From Nocardia niigatensis NBRC 100131 (GTDB taxonomy: Bacteria > Actinomycetota > Actinomycetes > Mycobacteriales > Mycobacteriaceae), in contig NZ_BAGC01000035.1 in assembly GCF_000308655.1 (NCBI RefSeq), forward strand, positions 1 to 64,000: a stretch of 64,000 nucleotides of DNA, written 5' to 3'. The notes under the pieces are model-generated. The model was not told the DNA's origin. It made no database searches and saw only the letters and a list, made by a program, of their open reading frames with translations. Position numbers and translations under genes: made by a program. Below are positions 16,683-25,201 of this stretch, piece by piece (the stretch's first letter is position 1; each line of letters opens with the position of its first letter).

Positions 16683-17336
16683 ATGGCGGAGATCCACAAG
16701 ACGACCATGACGCCCAGCAAGCTGGAGCTGCTGGCCCGGTGGCTACCCACCCGGCACTGGTACACCGGCGCCGCGTCGCCCGCCCTCGCCAAATCCGGCG
16801 GCTTCCGGCTCGACGATCCCAATGGCGAGGTGGGTATCGATCTCATGGTCGTCACCGACACCTCGGGCACGGAGCCGGTGACATATCTGATTCCCATGAC
16901 CTATCGCGGTGCGCCGGTCGAGGATCTGGGTGACGCCCTGATCGGCACCGCCGAGCACGGTGTGCTGGGCCCGCGCTGGCTCTACGACGCCGCCCACGAC
17001 CCGGTCTTCATCGAGCAGGCCGCCCACCTGCTGACCGGCAAGGCCACCGCCCAGGACCAGAGCATGAGCGACACCCCGGACCTGACCGTGCACGTGGTCC
17101 CCGGCGACATTCTCTGGCCCGCACCCGGATTCCGTCCGACGGTCATCGACACCGACACCCACACCGATATCGCCTTCGATTCCGGACGCTCGACCAACGC
17201 GGGCCCGGAGCTGATCCGCGTCCACCGCCGCCTCACTCTCGGACCGGCGCTCCAGCGCGAGCGCAGCCACGTCGATGCACCGTGGTCGGCCGCGGACGGC
17301 ACCTCGTCGCGTGGTGTCTTCCTCAGCGCTCCGTAG
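16683..17336 (+). CDS. maltokinase N-terminal-cap-like protein, 217 aa
   Basis: Residues 9-100 resemble the N-terminal cap of actinobacterial maltokinases: LELLARWLPTRHWYTG, then DLMVVTDTSGTEPVTYLIPMTYRG and GVLGPRWLYDAAHDPVFIEQ. The kinase domain itself is absent and the rest is a shorter beta-rich part. Proteins of this sort are often annotated as 1,4-alpha-glucan branching protein, which is not supported by any glycosidase motif here. It may bind a sugar or act as a regulator. The start at ATG 16683 follows a 56-bp gap after the epoxide hydrolase. Confidence 0.7.
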   Translation: MAEIHKTTMTPSKLELLARWLPTRHWYTGAASPALAKSGGFRLDDPNGEVGIDLMVVTDTSGTEPVTYLIPMTYRGAPVEDLGDALIGTAEHGVLGPRWLYDAAHDPVFIEQAAHLLTGKATAQDQSMSDTPDLTVHVVPGDILWPAPGFRPTVIDTDTHTDIAFDSGRSTNAGPELIRVHRRLTLGPALQRERSHVDAPWSAADGTSSRGVFLSAP

Positions 17337-17388
17337 CCGCGGGCCGGCCGCTGACGCGCGGTACGTCCGCGGCGCACCCGGCCGTGGC

Positions 17389-18666
17389 TCAGTCGTGTTC
17401 GATGTCCTTCTTGATCTCGCTGAGGGCGTCGACCGGAGTGAGATTCTGGCCCTGGGCGTTCTGCCCGAGCTGGGGCCAGCCGTGGCCGTCCTGCCCGAGC
17501 AGCTGGGTCCAGATGTCCCGCAGCATGCGGCGGTCGTCGTCGGTGAAGCTCATGTCGTCTCCTGTGAGTAGGGCGCGGAATTGATCGGGGCTGCCCCGGA
17601 AGGCATCCACGTCCAGGGAGCGACCGGCCACCGAGCCGCTGTCGCTGAATTGGAATACCGCGACCTCGGCCCCGCCGTAGGGTTGCCAGCCGATGTCGTC
17701 GTCGCCGGGGTAGATGACCGAGGCGTAGCCGGAGCGGCCGTCGCCGTAATTCGAGGTCATCAGCGGCGGGATTCCACTGAGGTCGGGTGAGCCCATCGTG
17801 CCCTGCCAGTACCAGCGCGGCAGATACGAGAGCGCGACGTGCACCCCACGGTTCTCGATAGCGGTGCGCACCGCCTCGAACACGCCGATGTCGCCGGAGT
17901 TCAGCTCGTGGTCGAGCATGGCCGGGATGCCGTGATCACCGAGGTGGTCGACGAACAGCGCGGCCTGGGCGTCGGCGTCGACATCGCCGCGCACGTAGTG
18001 ATAGCCGATCAGGATCTTGCCGGCCGCCAGGGTGGCGTCGCGGAACGCGGGCCAGGAGTCGTCGGTGTAGTAGTCGCCCTCGCTGACCTTGGCGATGACG
18101 AACTCGAATCCCTCGGCGAAGACCTCCGTGAGGTCGAGCCCGTCCTGATAGTGCGAGATGTCGATGCCGAAAATCGTTGCGCTGGAAGTCATATCGGCTC
18201 CGTTCTGGTCGGGCGCGGGCGGTTCGGCGGCGTCGGTCAGCATGGTGAGCGGGTCCAGGCGATCCGGACCCGGCGGCACCCACGAGTACCGGTGCCACTC
18301 GAAGTGCAGATGCGGGGGCACGCCACCATTGGTGCCGGAGTCGGGATTGACATGGGCGATGCGGTGCCCGGCCTCGACCCGGCTACCCAGTTCGACCTCG
18401 CGGACGATGTGCCCGTAGACGGTGGTGCCGCCGCCGTCGGCCGCGGGATGGTCGACGACCAGCCAGCCCGCCGGATCCGGTCCGCCGAAACCCGTTGCGG
18501 CACCGGCGTACACGACCGTCCCGCCTTGGGACGCGTACACCGGCTCGCCTCCGCTGCCGCCCTCTTTGCCGAAGTCCACGCCCCAGTGGAAGCCGTCGTC
18601 GCGCGGCCCGAAGCCCGAGGTGACCACCCGCCCGGCGGCCATGGGCCAATACCTGATGAAGCCCAT
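17389..18666 (-). CDS. cell-wall lysin: M23-type peptidase domain plus GH25-like muramidase domain
   Basis: Start is ATG 18666 with GGGGGAG 9 bp upstream; 425 aa. Residues 1-140 form an M23 metallopeptidase-like domain (VTSGFGPRDDGFHWGVDFG, the H-x(n)-D motif, and PPHLHFEWH). Residues about 165-370 are a GH25/DUF1906-like domain (FGIDISHYQDGLDL, FVIAKVSEGDYYTDD, AMLDHELNSGD). The C-terminal 50 residues resemble the linker/tail of actinophage lysins (GQDGHGWPQLGQNAQGQNLT). No signal peptide or membrane anchor is present, and no other phage gene is nearby, so it looks like a domesticated endolysin. Confidence 0.82.
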   Translation of the reverse strand: MGFIRYWPMAAGRVVTSGFGPRDDGFHWGVDFGKEGGSGGEPVYASQGGTVVYAGAATGFGGPDPAGWLVVDHPAADGGGTTVYGHIVREVELGSRVEAGHRIAHVNPDSGTNGGVPPHLHFEWHRYSWVPPGPDRLDPLTMLTDAAEPPAPDQNGADMTSSATIFGIDISHYQDGLDLTEVFAEGFEFVIAKVSEGDYYTDDSWPAFRDATLAAGKILIGYHYVRGDVDADAQAALFVDHLGDHGIPAMLDHELNSGDIGVFEAVRTAIENRGVHVALSYLPRWYWQGTMGSPDLSGIPPLMTSNYGDGRSGYASVIYPGDDDIGWQPYGGAEVAVFQFSDSGSVAGRSLDVDAFRGSPDQFRALLTGDDMSFTDDDRRMLRDIWTQLLGQDGHGWPQLGQNAQGQNLTPVDALSEIKKDIEHD

Positions 18667-18872
18667 GAGTCTGCTCCCCCTTGTAGCACAGCCAATCCGG
18701 TGACCGGCCGTTTGCTGTGCCCCGAGTAAAGCCGGATCGCCCGCCGGAATCCTCACCCGAACAGATGAAGTTCTCGGGGATAACCCGGTGCGCTCGGCCG
18801 ATAAACTGGTATCACCTCCGGCCGGGGCTCGGCGGCCTGGGACGTGATCGTTCTACAGTGGGGGGCAATGCA

Positions 18873-20048
18873 ATGAACATGGGGGAGACCGGCATCTCGC
18901 TGGCTCGCTTCTCCGAGCTGATCGCGGAGATCAACCGGGCTACCGGGCAGCCCGGCGCGTGGACGCGCGCACTGCGAGCCATCACCGACAGCCTCGGCGG
19001 CCACCACTGTTGCCTCGTCACGAACCAGGGCGGGCGGCGGTACATGACCGCGAGCACCACCGATGGGCTGCGTGATAGCTACAACGAGCGCCATGGACGT
19101 ATCGATCCCTTCGCGGCCGCGCTCGAATTCGCGCTCACCGCAACGGTGCTCACCGGTAGCGAGCTGATCCCGCCGGATGGCGGGCGCCGGCATCCGTTCG
19201 TCACCGGCTGGGCCGCGCCCTACGAGCTCGGGGACGGCGTGTACATGCGGCTGGCGACACCGGGCTCCTGGATCGCCGTCTATCCGCACGCGGACCGGCA
19301 CCTGGACCGGGAGTTGGCCGAGCAGGTGCTGAGGTTGTCCCTTCCGCATCTGGACCACGCCCTCGGCATCGGAGCGCGGCTGACCGATGCCGTCATCGAC
19401 CGGGATCTCGCCCGCAGCGTGCTCGACCGCCACCGCCACGGACTGGCGCTGGTATCCGGTTGCGGCCGAGTCGATTACGCCAACCCCGCGGCGCTGGCCA
19501 TATTGCGCGCCCGCGACGGTCTGCGCCTGGGCGCCCAGGCGCGCCTGGAATCGAACGACCCCGCGGTGTCGCGCCGGCTGCGCCGGCTGCTGGCGGCGGC
19601 CGTGCGGTCCGACCCGTCGAATGCCGCGGCCCGCCTGCTCATTCCACGCACGGGCGGCCGACTGCCGCTGACCGTGTCGATCCTGCCGCTCTGCCCGGGT
19701 CCGCACGAGTCACCCCGCCGCCGGGCGTTGATGGTGGTCGTCGATCCCGAACGTGAGGAGCCGGGCGGCCGCGAAACCCTGCGCGAACTCTACGGGCTGA
19801 CCCGGGCCGAATCGCAGGTCGCCTTCCAGGTACTGCGCGGCAGCGGGCTGGCGTCGGTTGCCGAGGAGCTCTACATCTCGGTCAATACCGCACGCACCCA
19901 CCTGCGTCAGGTATTCGCCAAGACCGGCACCAACCGGCAGGCCGAGCTCGTCCGGCTGCTGTCGTGCGTGCTCTCGGGCGCCGCGCAATTCGCCGACGGG
20001 CGACGCGCCGGAGCCGATGAGCAGGCTAACGTCCAGTTGCCTAGGTGA
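18873..20048 (+). CDS. LuxR family transcriptional regulator
   Basis: The protein has 391 aa from ATG 18873, which has a G6 tract 7 bp upstream; a longer frame to 18717 lacks such a site. The first 300 residues form a sensory region without clear cofactor motif (a PAS-like segment around LVSGCGRVDYANPAALAIL). The C-terminal 60 residues are the LuxR-type helix-turn-helix: LTRAESQVAFQVLRGSGLA, then VAEELYISVNTARTHLRQ. It lies alone between the lysin gene (divergent) and a membrane-protein gene; its targets are unknown. Confidence 0.88.
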   Translation: MNMGETGISLARFSELIAEINRATGQPGAWTRALRAITDSLGGHHCCLVTNQGGRRYMTASTTDGLRDSYNERHGRIDPFAAALEFALTATVLTGSELIPPDGGRRHPFVTGWAAPYELGDGVYMRLATPGSWIAVYPHADRHLDRELAEQVLRLSLPHLDHALGIGARLTDAVIDRDLARSVLDRHRHGLALVSGCGRVDYANPAALAILRARDGLRLGAQARLESNDPAVSRRLRRLLAAAVRSDPSNAAARLLIPRTGGRLPLTVSILPLCPGPHESPRRRALMVVVDPEREEPGGRETLRELYGLTRAESQVAFQVLRGSGLASVAEELYISVNTARTHLRQVFAKTGTNRQAELVRLLSCVLSGAAQFADGRRAGADEQANVQLPR

Positions 20049-20068
20049 ATCGGACATATCATTTATGC

Positions 20069-20635
20069 ATGCCCGCCAATCGGATCGAGGGGCGAACCGA
20101 CGTATTCGCCGACTGGGCTTGGCAGTCGCTGGTCGTGACCGGCGGCTGCTCGATGGCGCTGGGGGTGGTCATGGCGGTGTGGCCGGACAAGTCGGAGTCG
20201 GTGGCGGGGATTCTCTACGGGCTCACGCTGGTGGCCTCGGCGGCGGTGCAGCTGGTCATGGCGTTCGGGGCCCGGATCACCACCACGCTGAAGGTACTGG
20301 AGTTCGTGAGCGCGGCCATCGCACTGATGCTGGCAGCCTGGGCTTTCACGAGTGGTGAATGGGTTGCGTTGCTGTCCTTGTGGATTGGGATGGCGTGGGT
20401 GGTGCGGGGCATCGTGCAGGCGCTCGTGGGGGTGTGGTCGGAGCAGTACGCGGGGGCGGGCCGGCTGGAGGTGGTCGGCCTGCTGACTGTGGCCGGTGGC
20501 CTGGTGGTCGCGGTGGTGCCGTTCGGGTCGCTGACGTCGCTGTCGATCGTGGTGGGACTGTTGACCATTGCCCTCGGCATCTCGGAGATCCTGCTCGGCG
20601 CCCGCATCGAGCGTGGGACCGTCGAAACTGTCTGA
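20069..20635 (+). CDS. DUF308/HdeD-like membrane protein
   Basis: The 188-aa protein from ATG 20069 has about six hydrophobic segments (for example [46 protein letters not shown]), as in HdeD/DUF308 proteins. Role unclear; related proteins are linked to acid or stress tolerance. Only 20 bp separate it from the LuxR gene stop, so it may be cotranscribed. TATCAT upstream (20057) could also serve as a -10 for a short-leader transcript. Confidence 0.78.
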   Translation: MPANRIEGRTDVFADWAWQSLVVTGGCSMALGVVMAVWPDKSESVAGILYGLTLVASAAVQLVMAFGARITTTLKVLEFVSAAIALMLAAWAFTSGEWVALLSLWIGMAWVVRGIVQALVGVWSEQYAGAGRLEVVGLLTVAGGLVVAVVPFGSLTSLSIVVGLLTIALGISEILLGARIERGTVETV

Positions 20636-20792
20636 CAAATCGCATCGTCGAAAACCGAATTGCCTTCACATAACTAACCAAGAGGAAATTCGTCAATTTC
20701 CCAGAATTTACCAGTACGTTCGGTCTGTTCGTGTGGTCGGGCGATCGATCACGCGACGGATGCCGCCGCGACACGGTGAGAGGCAGAGATGG

Positions 20793-21569
20793 ATGGCGCG
20801 AAACGACGGCAGCGGTGTGGTGGACGGTGAGCTCACCGAGGCACTGATCCGTTCCAGGCGATTCTTCAACCGCGCCGAGATGCCGCCGGACCTGCGCAGT
20901 GAATACCTGCGCGGCGGACGGCGACGGGCTCATGCCGAAACAACCGGGGAGGCAACGCAAACGAGAAGCAAGCCCGCGCGACCCGAACTCGGAGACAGCC
21001 GTCGGACCGCAGCCTGGCGGGTGCAGTCGCTGCTGCTCGGGTATCCCGATGAGACGCTGCTCGATTCGCTGCCCATCCTGGCACGAGCCACGTCGGCCCT
21101 GCCCGAGGCAGTGGGTGCACCCTTGCATCCGGTGCTGTCCTACCTCGAGACCACGCAACCGCTCACCGCGGCAACCCGATACGGCGACACCTTCGATCAC
21201 CGCAAACGCTTCAGCCCCTATCTGACCTGGTTTCTCCACGGCGACACCCGCAAACGCGGCACGGCTCGGCTGCGGTTCAAGCAGGTGTACCGCAGCGCGG
21301 GACTGGTGCTCGTCGACGACGAACTGTCCGATCACCTGGCGGTGGTGCTCGAATTCGCCTCGGCGCATCCGGTTCCCGGGGAGAAGTTGCTCGCGGAGCA
21401 CCGCCCGGGCATCGAGGTCATGCGACTGGCGTTGCGGGAGGCCGCCTCACCGTGGACGGGCGTCCTCGATTCGGTCTCGGCGACCCTGCCCGCCCTGCAC
21501 GGCACCGAACGCGAGGCCATCGCCGCGCTCGTCGCCGCCGGGCCTCCGGACGAGGATGTCGGCCAGTAG
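20793..21569 (+). CDS. NarX-like relic: NarG N-terminal fragment fused to NarJ
   Basis: The protein has 258 aa from ATG 20793. Residues 13-44 (ELTEALIRSRRFFNRAEMPP, then DLRSEYLRGGRR) match the extreme N-terminus of respiratory nitrate reductase alpha subunits. From about residue 60 the sequence is NarJ-like: WRVQSLLLGYPDETLLDSLP and GDTFDHRKRFSPYLTWFLHG, then DTRKRGTARLRFKQVYR. Mycobacterial NarX is a NarG-NarJ-NarI fusion. Here the NarG part is cut to about 30 residues and NarI is missing, and no narGHI genes are in the window. NarJ normally inserts the molybdenum cofactor into NarG. This copy may be a leftover of an internal deletion or serve another client. Confidence 0.75.
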   Translation: MARNDGSGVVDGELTEALIRSRRFFNRAEMPPDLRSEYLRGGRRRAHAETTGEATQTRSKPARPELGDSRRTAAWRVQSLLLGYPDETLLDSLPILARATSALPEAVGAPLHPVLSYLETTQPLTAATRYGDTFDHRKRFSPYLTWFLHGDTRKRGTARLRFKQVYRSAGLVLVDDELSDHLAVVLEFASAHPVPGEKLLAEHRPGIEVMRLALREAASPWTGVLDSVSATLPALHGTEREAIAALVAAGPPDEDVGQ

Positions 21570-21601
21570 CGCGGCGCCCTAAATCCGGTTCGGACATATT
21601 C

Positions 21602-21845
21602 AGGGTTCCGGTAGTAATCGTCAAAATCCGGAGAAGTTCGGATGCGCCCTGGCAGAAGGTGATTCGACGGTTCCGGATTGGATGTGCAGAGATGTGCCGA
21701 CTTTCGGCAAGAGGTGTGTCGAACGAAGACTCCAGGAAAGCCGACGCCGATTGGGTCAAATATATGCGAATGTTCGGCTCTGCCACCCTTCCAACGTTTC
21801 AGATGACCTTCCATATGGAGAGCTCACGATAACTACCCGGATTCC
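21602..21845. repeat. possible miniature element with Tn3-like inverted ends
   Basis: Left end AGGGTTCCGGTAGTAATCGT at 21602 resembles the terminal repeat of the Tn3-family element at 30501. About 220 bp later a diverged inverted copy appears (ACGATAACTACCCGGATTCC, 21826-21845). There is no coding capacity between them and no convincing target duplication. It would be a non-autonomous Tn3-derived miniature element; the assignment is tentative. Confidence 0.3.
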
Positions 21846-22179
21846 GTCGCGATAGTTTCTCGCCTCCGGACCTGAGGGGGTACTCCGCAGGAATTCGAGT
21901 AATTCACTGCTCGGAGAATCGTTGCGGACGGCGAGGACAATCAGGTGATCTCGCCGAGATCCCTTGCGGGGGCGGCGATTCTCGGGGAGAACATGGCCGC
22001 TGTTCAGCGGCCGTGTCCGGATCGGCTCGGCACCTTCCGCGGAGTGGATGGGCCGCACACTTCGAATCGAGGGAAACTCATGATGAACACCGGCTACACC
22101 TCATCCTGCCCGAGGCAGCCGTCGCGAACGAAATCAGCGGCGTCGCTCAGAACTCCGCTGAATCGGTAGGGTTCGGCGG
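21846..22179. other. intergenic stretch without recognised features
   Basis: No convincing reading frame, RNA gene or repeat was seen between the possible miniature element and the reductase gene at 22180. Confidence 0.5.
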
Positions 22180-23064
22180 GTGGCGAGGATCGCGTTTCTG
22201 GGTGCAGGTCGGATGGGTGTGGGGATGGCGGCGCGGCTGGTGGACGCCGGGCACGCGGTGACGGTGTTCAATCGGACGCCGGAGAAGGCTGCCGGACTGG
22301 TCGCCGCGGGAGCGGTCTTCGCGACGACACCTCGGGAAGCGGTACACGAGGCCGACGCCGTCTTCGCCATGGTGGCCGACGACGAGGCCTCGCGGGCGGC
22401 CTGGATGGGCACGGCGGGTGCGCTGACAGGGGAGTATGCACCGGGCGCGTTCGCGGTGGAATTCTCGACCATCTCGCGGCCGTGGGTGCTCGAGCTGGCG
22501 AAACATGCTGCGGCGTACGGTCTTCGGTATCTAGATTCGCCCGTGACCGGGCTGCCGGACGCGGCTGCCGCTGGCGAGCTGACCCTGTTCGTCGGCGGGG
22601 ATTCGGCGGATCTCGATGCGGCCCGGCCGCTGCTGGCGCCGCTGTGCACCGGCATCGTGCATTTCGGGGCAGTGGGTGCGGGCACGAGCTACAAGCTGAT
22701 CCAGAATCTGCTGGGCTCGATCCAGATCGCCGCCACCGCGGAGGCGCTGCGCACCGCCGAGCTGGCCGGACTCGACCTGGCGGTCGTCACGGACACCCTG
22801 TCGCGAGGCGGGGCCGCCAGCCCGACCGTCGTCCGCATGTGCGAGGAGATGACGGCCGGTGTGCACGATCGCGATATCGCCTTCACGGCCGCGCTCCGGT
22901 TGAAGGACACCAGGATCGGCGTCGAACTGGCCGACGCGGTCGGCACGCCCGCCGCGCTCGGGCACACCGCGGAGCAGATCTTTCAGCGGCTGGTCGCGGC
23001 CGGTCACGGCGATCTCTCCGAAACGAAACTGATTGACCTGCTTCGTGGTTCGGCCCTGGGATGA
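22180..23064 (+). CDS. NAD(P)-dependent beta-hydroxyacid dehydrogenase-like (HIBADH/imine-reductase superfamily)
   Basis: GTG start; 294 aa. The N-terminal Rossmann fold is clear (ARIAFLGAGRMGVGMAARLVDAGHAVTVFNRTPEKA). The substrate-binding motif follows as YLDSPVTGLPDAAAAGEL, and the family's helix with the catalytic Lys position reads GTSYKLIQNLL. These enzymes oxidise beta-hydroxyacids or reduce imines; the R in NRTP indicates NADPH preference. The gene stands alone and ends 8 bp before a perfect 32-bp palindromic terminator. Confidence 0.9.
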   Translation: MARIAFLGAGRMGVGMAARLVDAGHAVTVFNRTPEKAAGLVAAGAVFATTPREAVHEADAVFAMVADDEASRAAWMGTAGALTGEYAPGAFAVEFSTISRPWVLELAKHAAAYGLRYLDSPVTGLPDAAAAGELTLFVGGDSADLDAARPLLAPLCTGIVHFGAVGAGTSYKLIQNLLGSIQIAATAEALRTAELAGLDLAVVTDTLSRGGAASPTVVRMCEEMTAGVHDRDIAFTAALRLKDTRIGVELADAVGTPAALGHTAEQIFQRLVAAGHGDLSETKLIDLLRGSALG

Positions 23065-23072
23065 CCCGAGGT

Positions 23073-23104
23073 CAGGGTGTGACCGGGATCCCGGTCACAC
23101 CCTG
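23073..23104. terminator. perfect 32-bp palindrome, bidirectional terminator
   Basis: Each 16-base arm begins CAGGGTGTGACC and the whole sequence is self-complementary. It lies between convergent genes ending at 23064 and 23115. Confidence 0.8.
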
Positions 23105-23114
23105 CGAGAAGGCT

Positions 23115-23582
23115 TCACGCCTGGGTGTACTCGGCCGCGACGTCCAGGATCCAGGTGATGCCGAATCGATCGCGCAGCATCCCGAAGCCGGGCGCCCACG
23201 GCGCGGGTCCGTAGGCTTCGATGACCGTCGCGCCGTCTGCGAGGCGTTCCCACAGCGCGGTCACCTCTTCGACCGTCTCGCCGCGGACCGAGAGGAAGAA
23301 CGGCTCGCGGGTGACGGTGGTGCCGTTCTCGCGTCGGGTACTGGGCGCGCCCTCGGCGACCGGTGCGTCGTCACCGGGCACGTCGTAGGCCATGACCCGG
23401 AACCCGTTGTCGGCGACGATCTGCCCGAACACCACCTTGGCGGCGTCGGGCCGCGCGGACGGCATCCCGAAGTCACCGTAGGTGGCGATGGTGATCTGCC
23501 CGCCGAAGATCGACTGGTAGAACTCCAGGGCGGCCCGGGCCTGGCCATGGAAGTTCAGGTGCGCAACAGCGTTGACCGACAT
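23115..23582 (-). CDS. VOC family (PhnB/DUF1338-like glyoxalase) protein
   Basis: The 155-aa protein starts VNAVAHLNFHGQARAALEFYQSIFGG, the standard opening of PhnB-type VOC proteins, and ends FGMLRDRFGITWILD. It has the paired beta-alpha-beta-beta-beta fold elements but its metal ligands are not the glyoxalase-I set, so the activity is unassigned. It is divergent from a WYL regulator gene starting 113 bp away, as is common for this family, and may be its target. Confidence 0.85.
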   Translation of the reverse strand: MSVNAVAHLNFHGQARAALEFYQSIFGGQITIATYGDFGMPSARPDAAKVVFGQIVADNGFRVMAYDVPGDDAPVAEGAPSTRRENGTTVTREPFFLSVRGETVEEVTALWERLADGATVIEAYGPAPWAPGFGMLRDRFGITWILDVAAEYTQA

Positions 23583-23695
23583 GGTGATCTGTTCCCTTCG
23601 ACATGTGTTTGCCGCCGGAGGCTTCCGGCGACGACAGCCACCCTGTCACCGGTAGCGGTCAGGGTTTGTCCGCTACTCGTGGCAACCTGGCATTC

Positions 23696-24718
23696 ATGCC
23701 GACCACCTCCTCGACGTCGACCTCGCACCGTCTGCTCGCGCTGTTGTCGCTGCTGCAGGTCCACCAGGATTGGCCCGGCGGTCAGCTCGCCCAGCGGCTC
23801 GGGGTCAGTGAGCGCACAGTGCGTCGCGATGTCGACCGCCTGCGTGTGCTCGGCTATCCCATCCGGGCGGTCAAAGGACCCGACGGCGGCTACCGGCTCG
23901 AAGCGGGGAGCGAACTCCCGCCATTGCTGTTCGACGACGAGCAGGCGGTCGCGCTGGCTGTCGCATTGCGGATCGCGGTCGGGACCGGAGCGGGCATCGA
24001 GGAGGGTGCCGAGCGCGCCCTGGCGACAGTGCGGCAGGTCCTGCCTGCTCGCCTGCGACAGCGGGTCGATGCCCTCGAGATCACCGCGATCGAATCGGGC
24101 GGGGGCGATCCGCAAGTCGACACGCGTATCCTGCTGGCCCTGAGCGCCGCCATCCGATCCGGAGAGGAACTGCGATTCGATTACCGATCGCCCAGCGAGC
24201 CGGACGATTCGGGTCCGCGCCCGCCTCGTCGTGTGCAGCCACACCACCTCGTGGTTCGCGGTGGCCGCTGGTACCTCGTCGGGTGGGCCCCCGAACGCGC
24301 GGACTGGCGGATCTACCGCGCCGACCGAATGACCCTTCGCATCCCCAACGGGCCGCGCTTCACACCCCGGCCCGTGCCCGGCGGCGAGATCGCCACGTTC
24401 CTCTCGGCCCGGTTCAAAGGCTCCGACGGCGCGAACACCTGGCCCTGCCGCGGCGAGGTGCTCCTCGATCTCCCTGCCGCGGAAGTGATCCCGTTCGCCG
24501 GCGACGGCATCGTCGAGGAACTCGGACCCACCCGAACCAGATTGGTCACCGGTTCCTGGTCATGGGCCGCGTTGGCGGCGACGCTGGCGCGTTTCGACAC
24601 CGAGATCGAGGTCATCGGTCCACCGTCACTGCGTGAGGCATTCGCCGATCTCTCCCGCCGTGCGAGCCGTGCCGCACGACGCCGCCCTGCGGCTGAAACC
24701 GTCCTCCCGCCAACCTGA
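23696..24718 (+). CDS. YafY-type transcriptional regulator with HTH and WYL domains
   Basis: The protein has 340 aa from ATG 23696. An N-terminal DeoR-like helix-turn-helix (HRLLALLSLLQVHQDWPGGQ, then RLGVSERTVRRDVDRLRVLGYPI) is followed by a WYL domain whose signature appears as GGRWYLVGWAPERADWRIYRA, near residue 190. WYL domains bind nucleotides or nucleic acid ligands. Divergent partner: the PhnB-like gene. A hairpin with perfect 7-bp arms (23613-23630) lies in the shared promoter region. Confidence 0.88.
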   Translation: MPTTSSTSTSHRLLALLSLLQVHQDWPGGQLAQRLGVSERTVRRDVDRLRVLGYPIRAVKGPDGGYRLEAGSELPPLLFDDEQAVALAVALRIAVGTGAGIEEGAERALATVRQVLPARLRQRVDALEITAIESGGGDPQVDTRILLALSAAIRSGEELRFDYRSPSEPDDSGPRPPRRVQPHHLVVRGGRWYLVGWAPERADWRIYRADRMTLRIPNGPRFTPRPVPGGEIATFLSARFKGSDGANTWPCRGEVLLDLPAAEVIPFAGDGIVEELGPTRTRLVTGSWSWAALAATLARFDTEIEVIGPPSLREAFADLSRRASRAARRRPAAETVLPPT

Positions 24719-24747
24719 TTCGGCTCCGCTGGGCCGGGCGTCGGAGC

Positions 24748-25155
24748 GTGAGCGGCTCGTTGCGGGGTCAGTCGGGCTCCCCGTTCGGACATCGAAGCAT
24801 TGGGGGAGTTCGACGGAACCCACCGCGAGCGCCCGCGGCAACCCTCGGCCATGGCGTCGTCTGGATGACCCGCTACCGCTGGGCCGGGCCCGTGGCACGG
24901 CTCGCGCCCGCCGGACGGATGGCGGCGTCCGACTGCATCGGCCAGTCGGTGGTGCTGATCTGTACGGGATACGGTTTGGCCCTGGCCGATCACGTGCCGC
25001 CCGTCGGGGTCGTGTTCCTCGCCGTGGTGACCTACCTGGTGCAGTTGCAGCGGAGCGCCCGGTGGTTGCGCTGGCACCCGTACGGTCCGGTGGAGTGGCT
25101 GCTGCGCGCGGCCACCCACATGTCGCTGCCCGCCCGGCGGCAGGCGCCGACGTGA
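24748..25155 (+). pseudogene. C-terminal remnant of a DUF418-type membrane protein
   Basis: The last 100 residues match the closing part of DUF418 proteins: LAPAGRMAASDCIGQSVVLI, then a membrane segment and WLRWHPYGPVEWLLRAATH, the family's usual WLR-F-YGPLEWLWR ending. Full-length members have about 400 aa with many membrane spans; only the last two or three remain here. The first 30 codons of the open frame look like random readthrough. A 5' deletion relic is the most likely explanation. Confidence 0.65.
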
Positions 25156-25201
25156 ATCGTGTTCCGCTGCAGGCAGGTTCGCAGCGGGCGGCCGGTGACC
25201 G

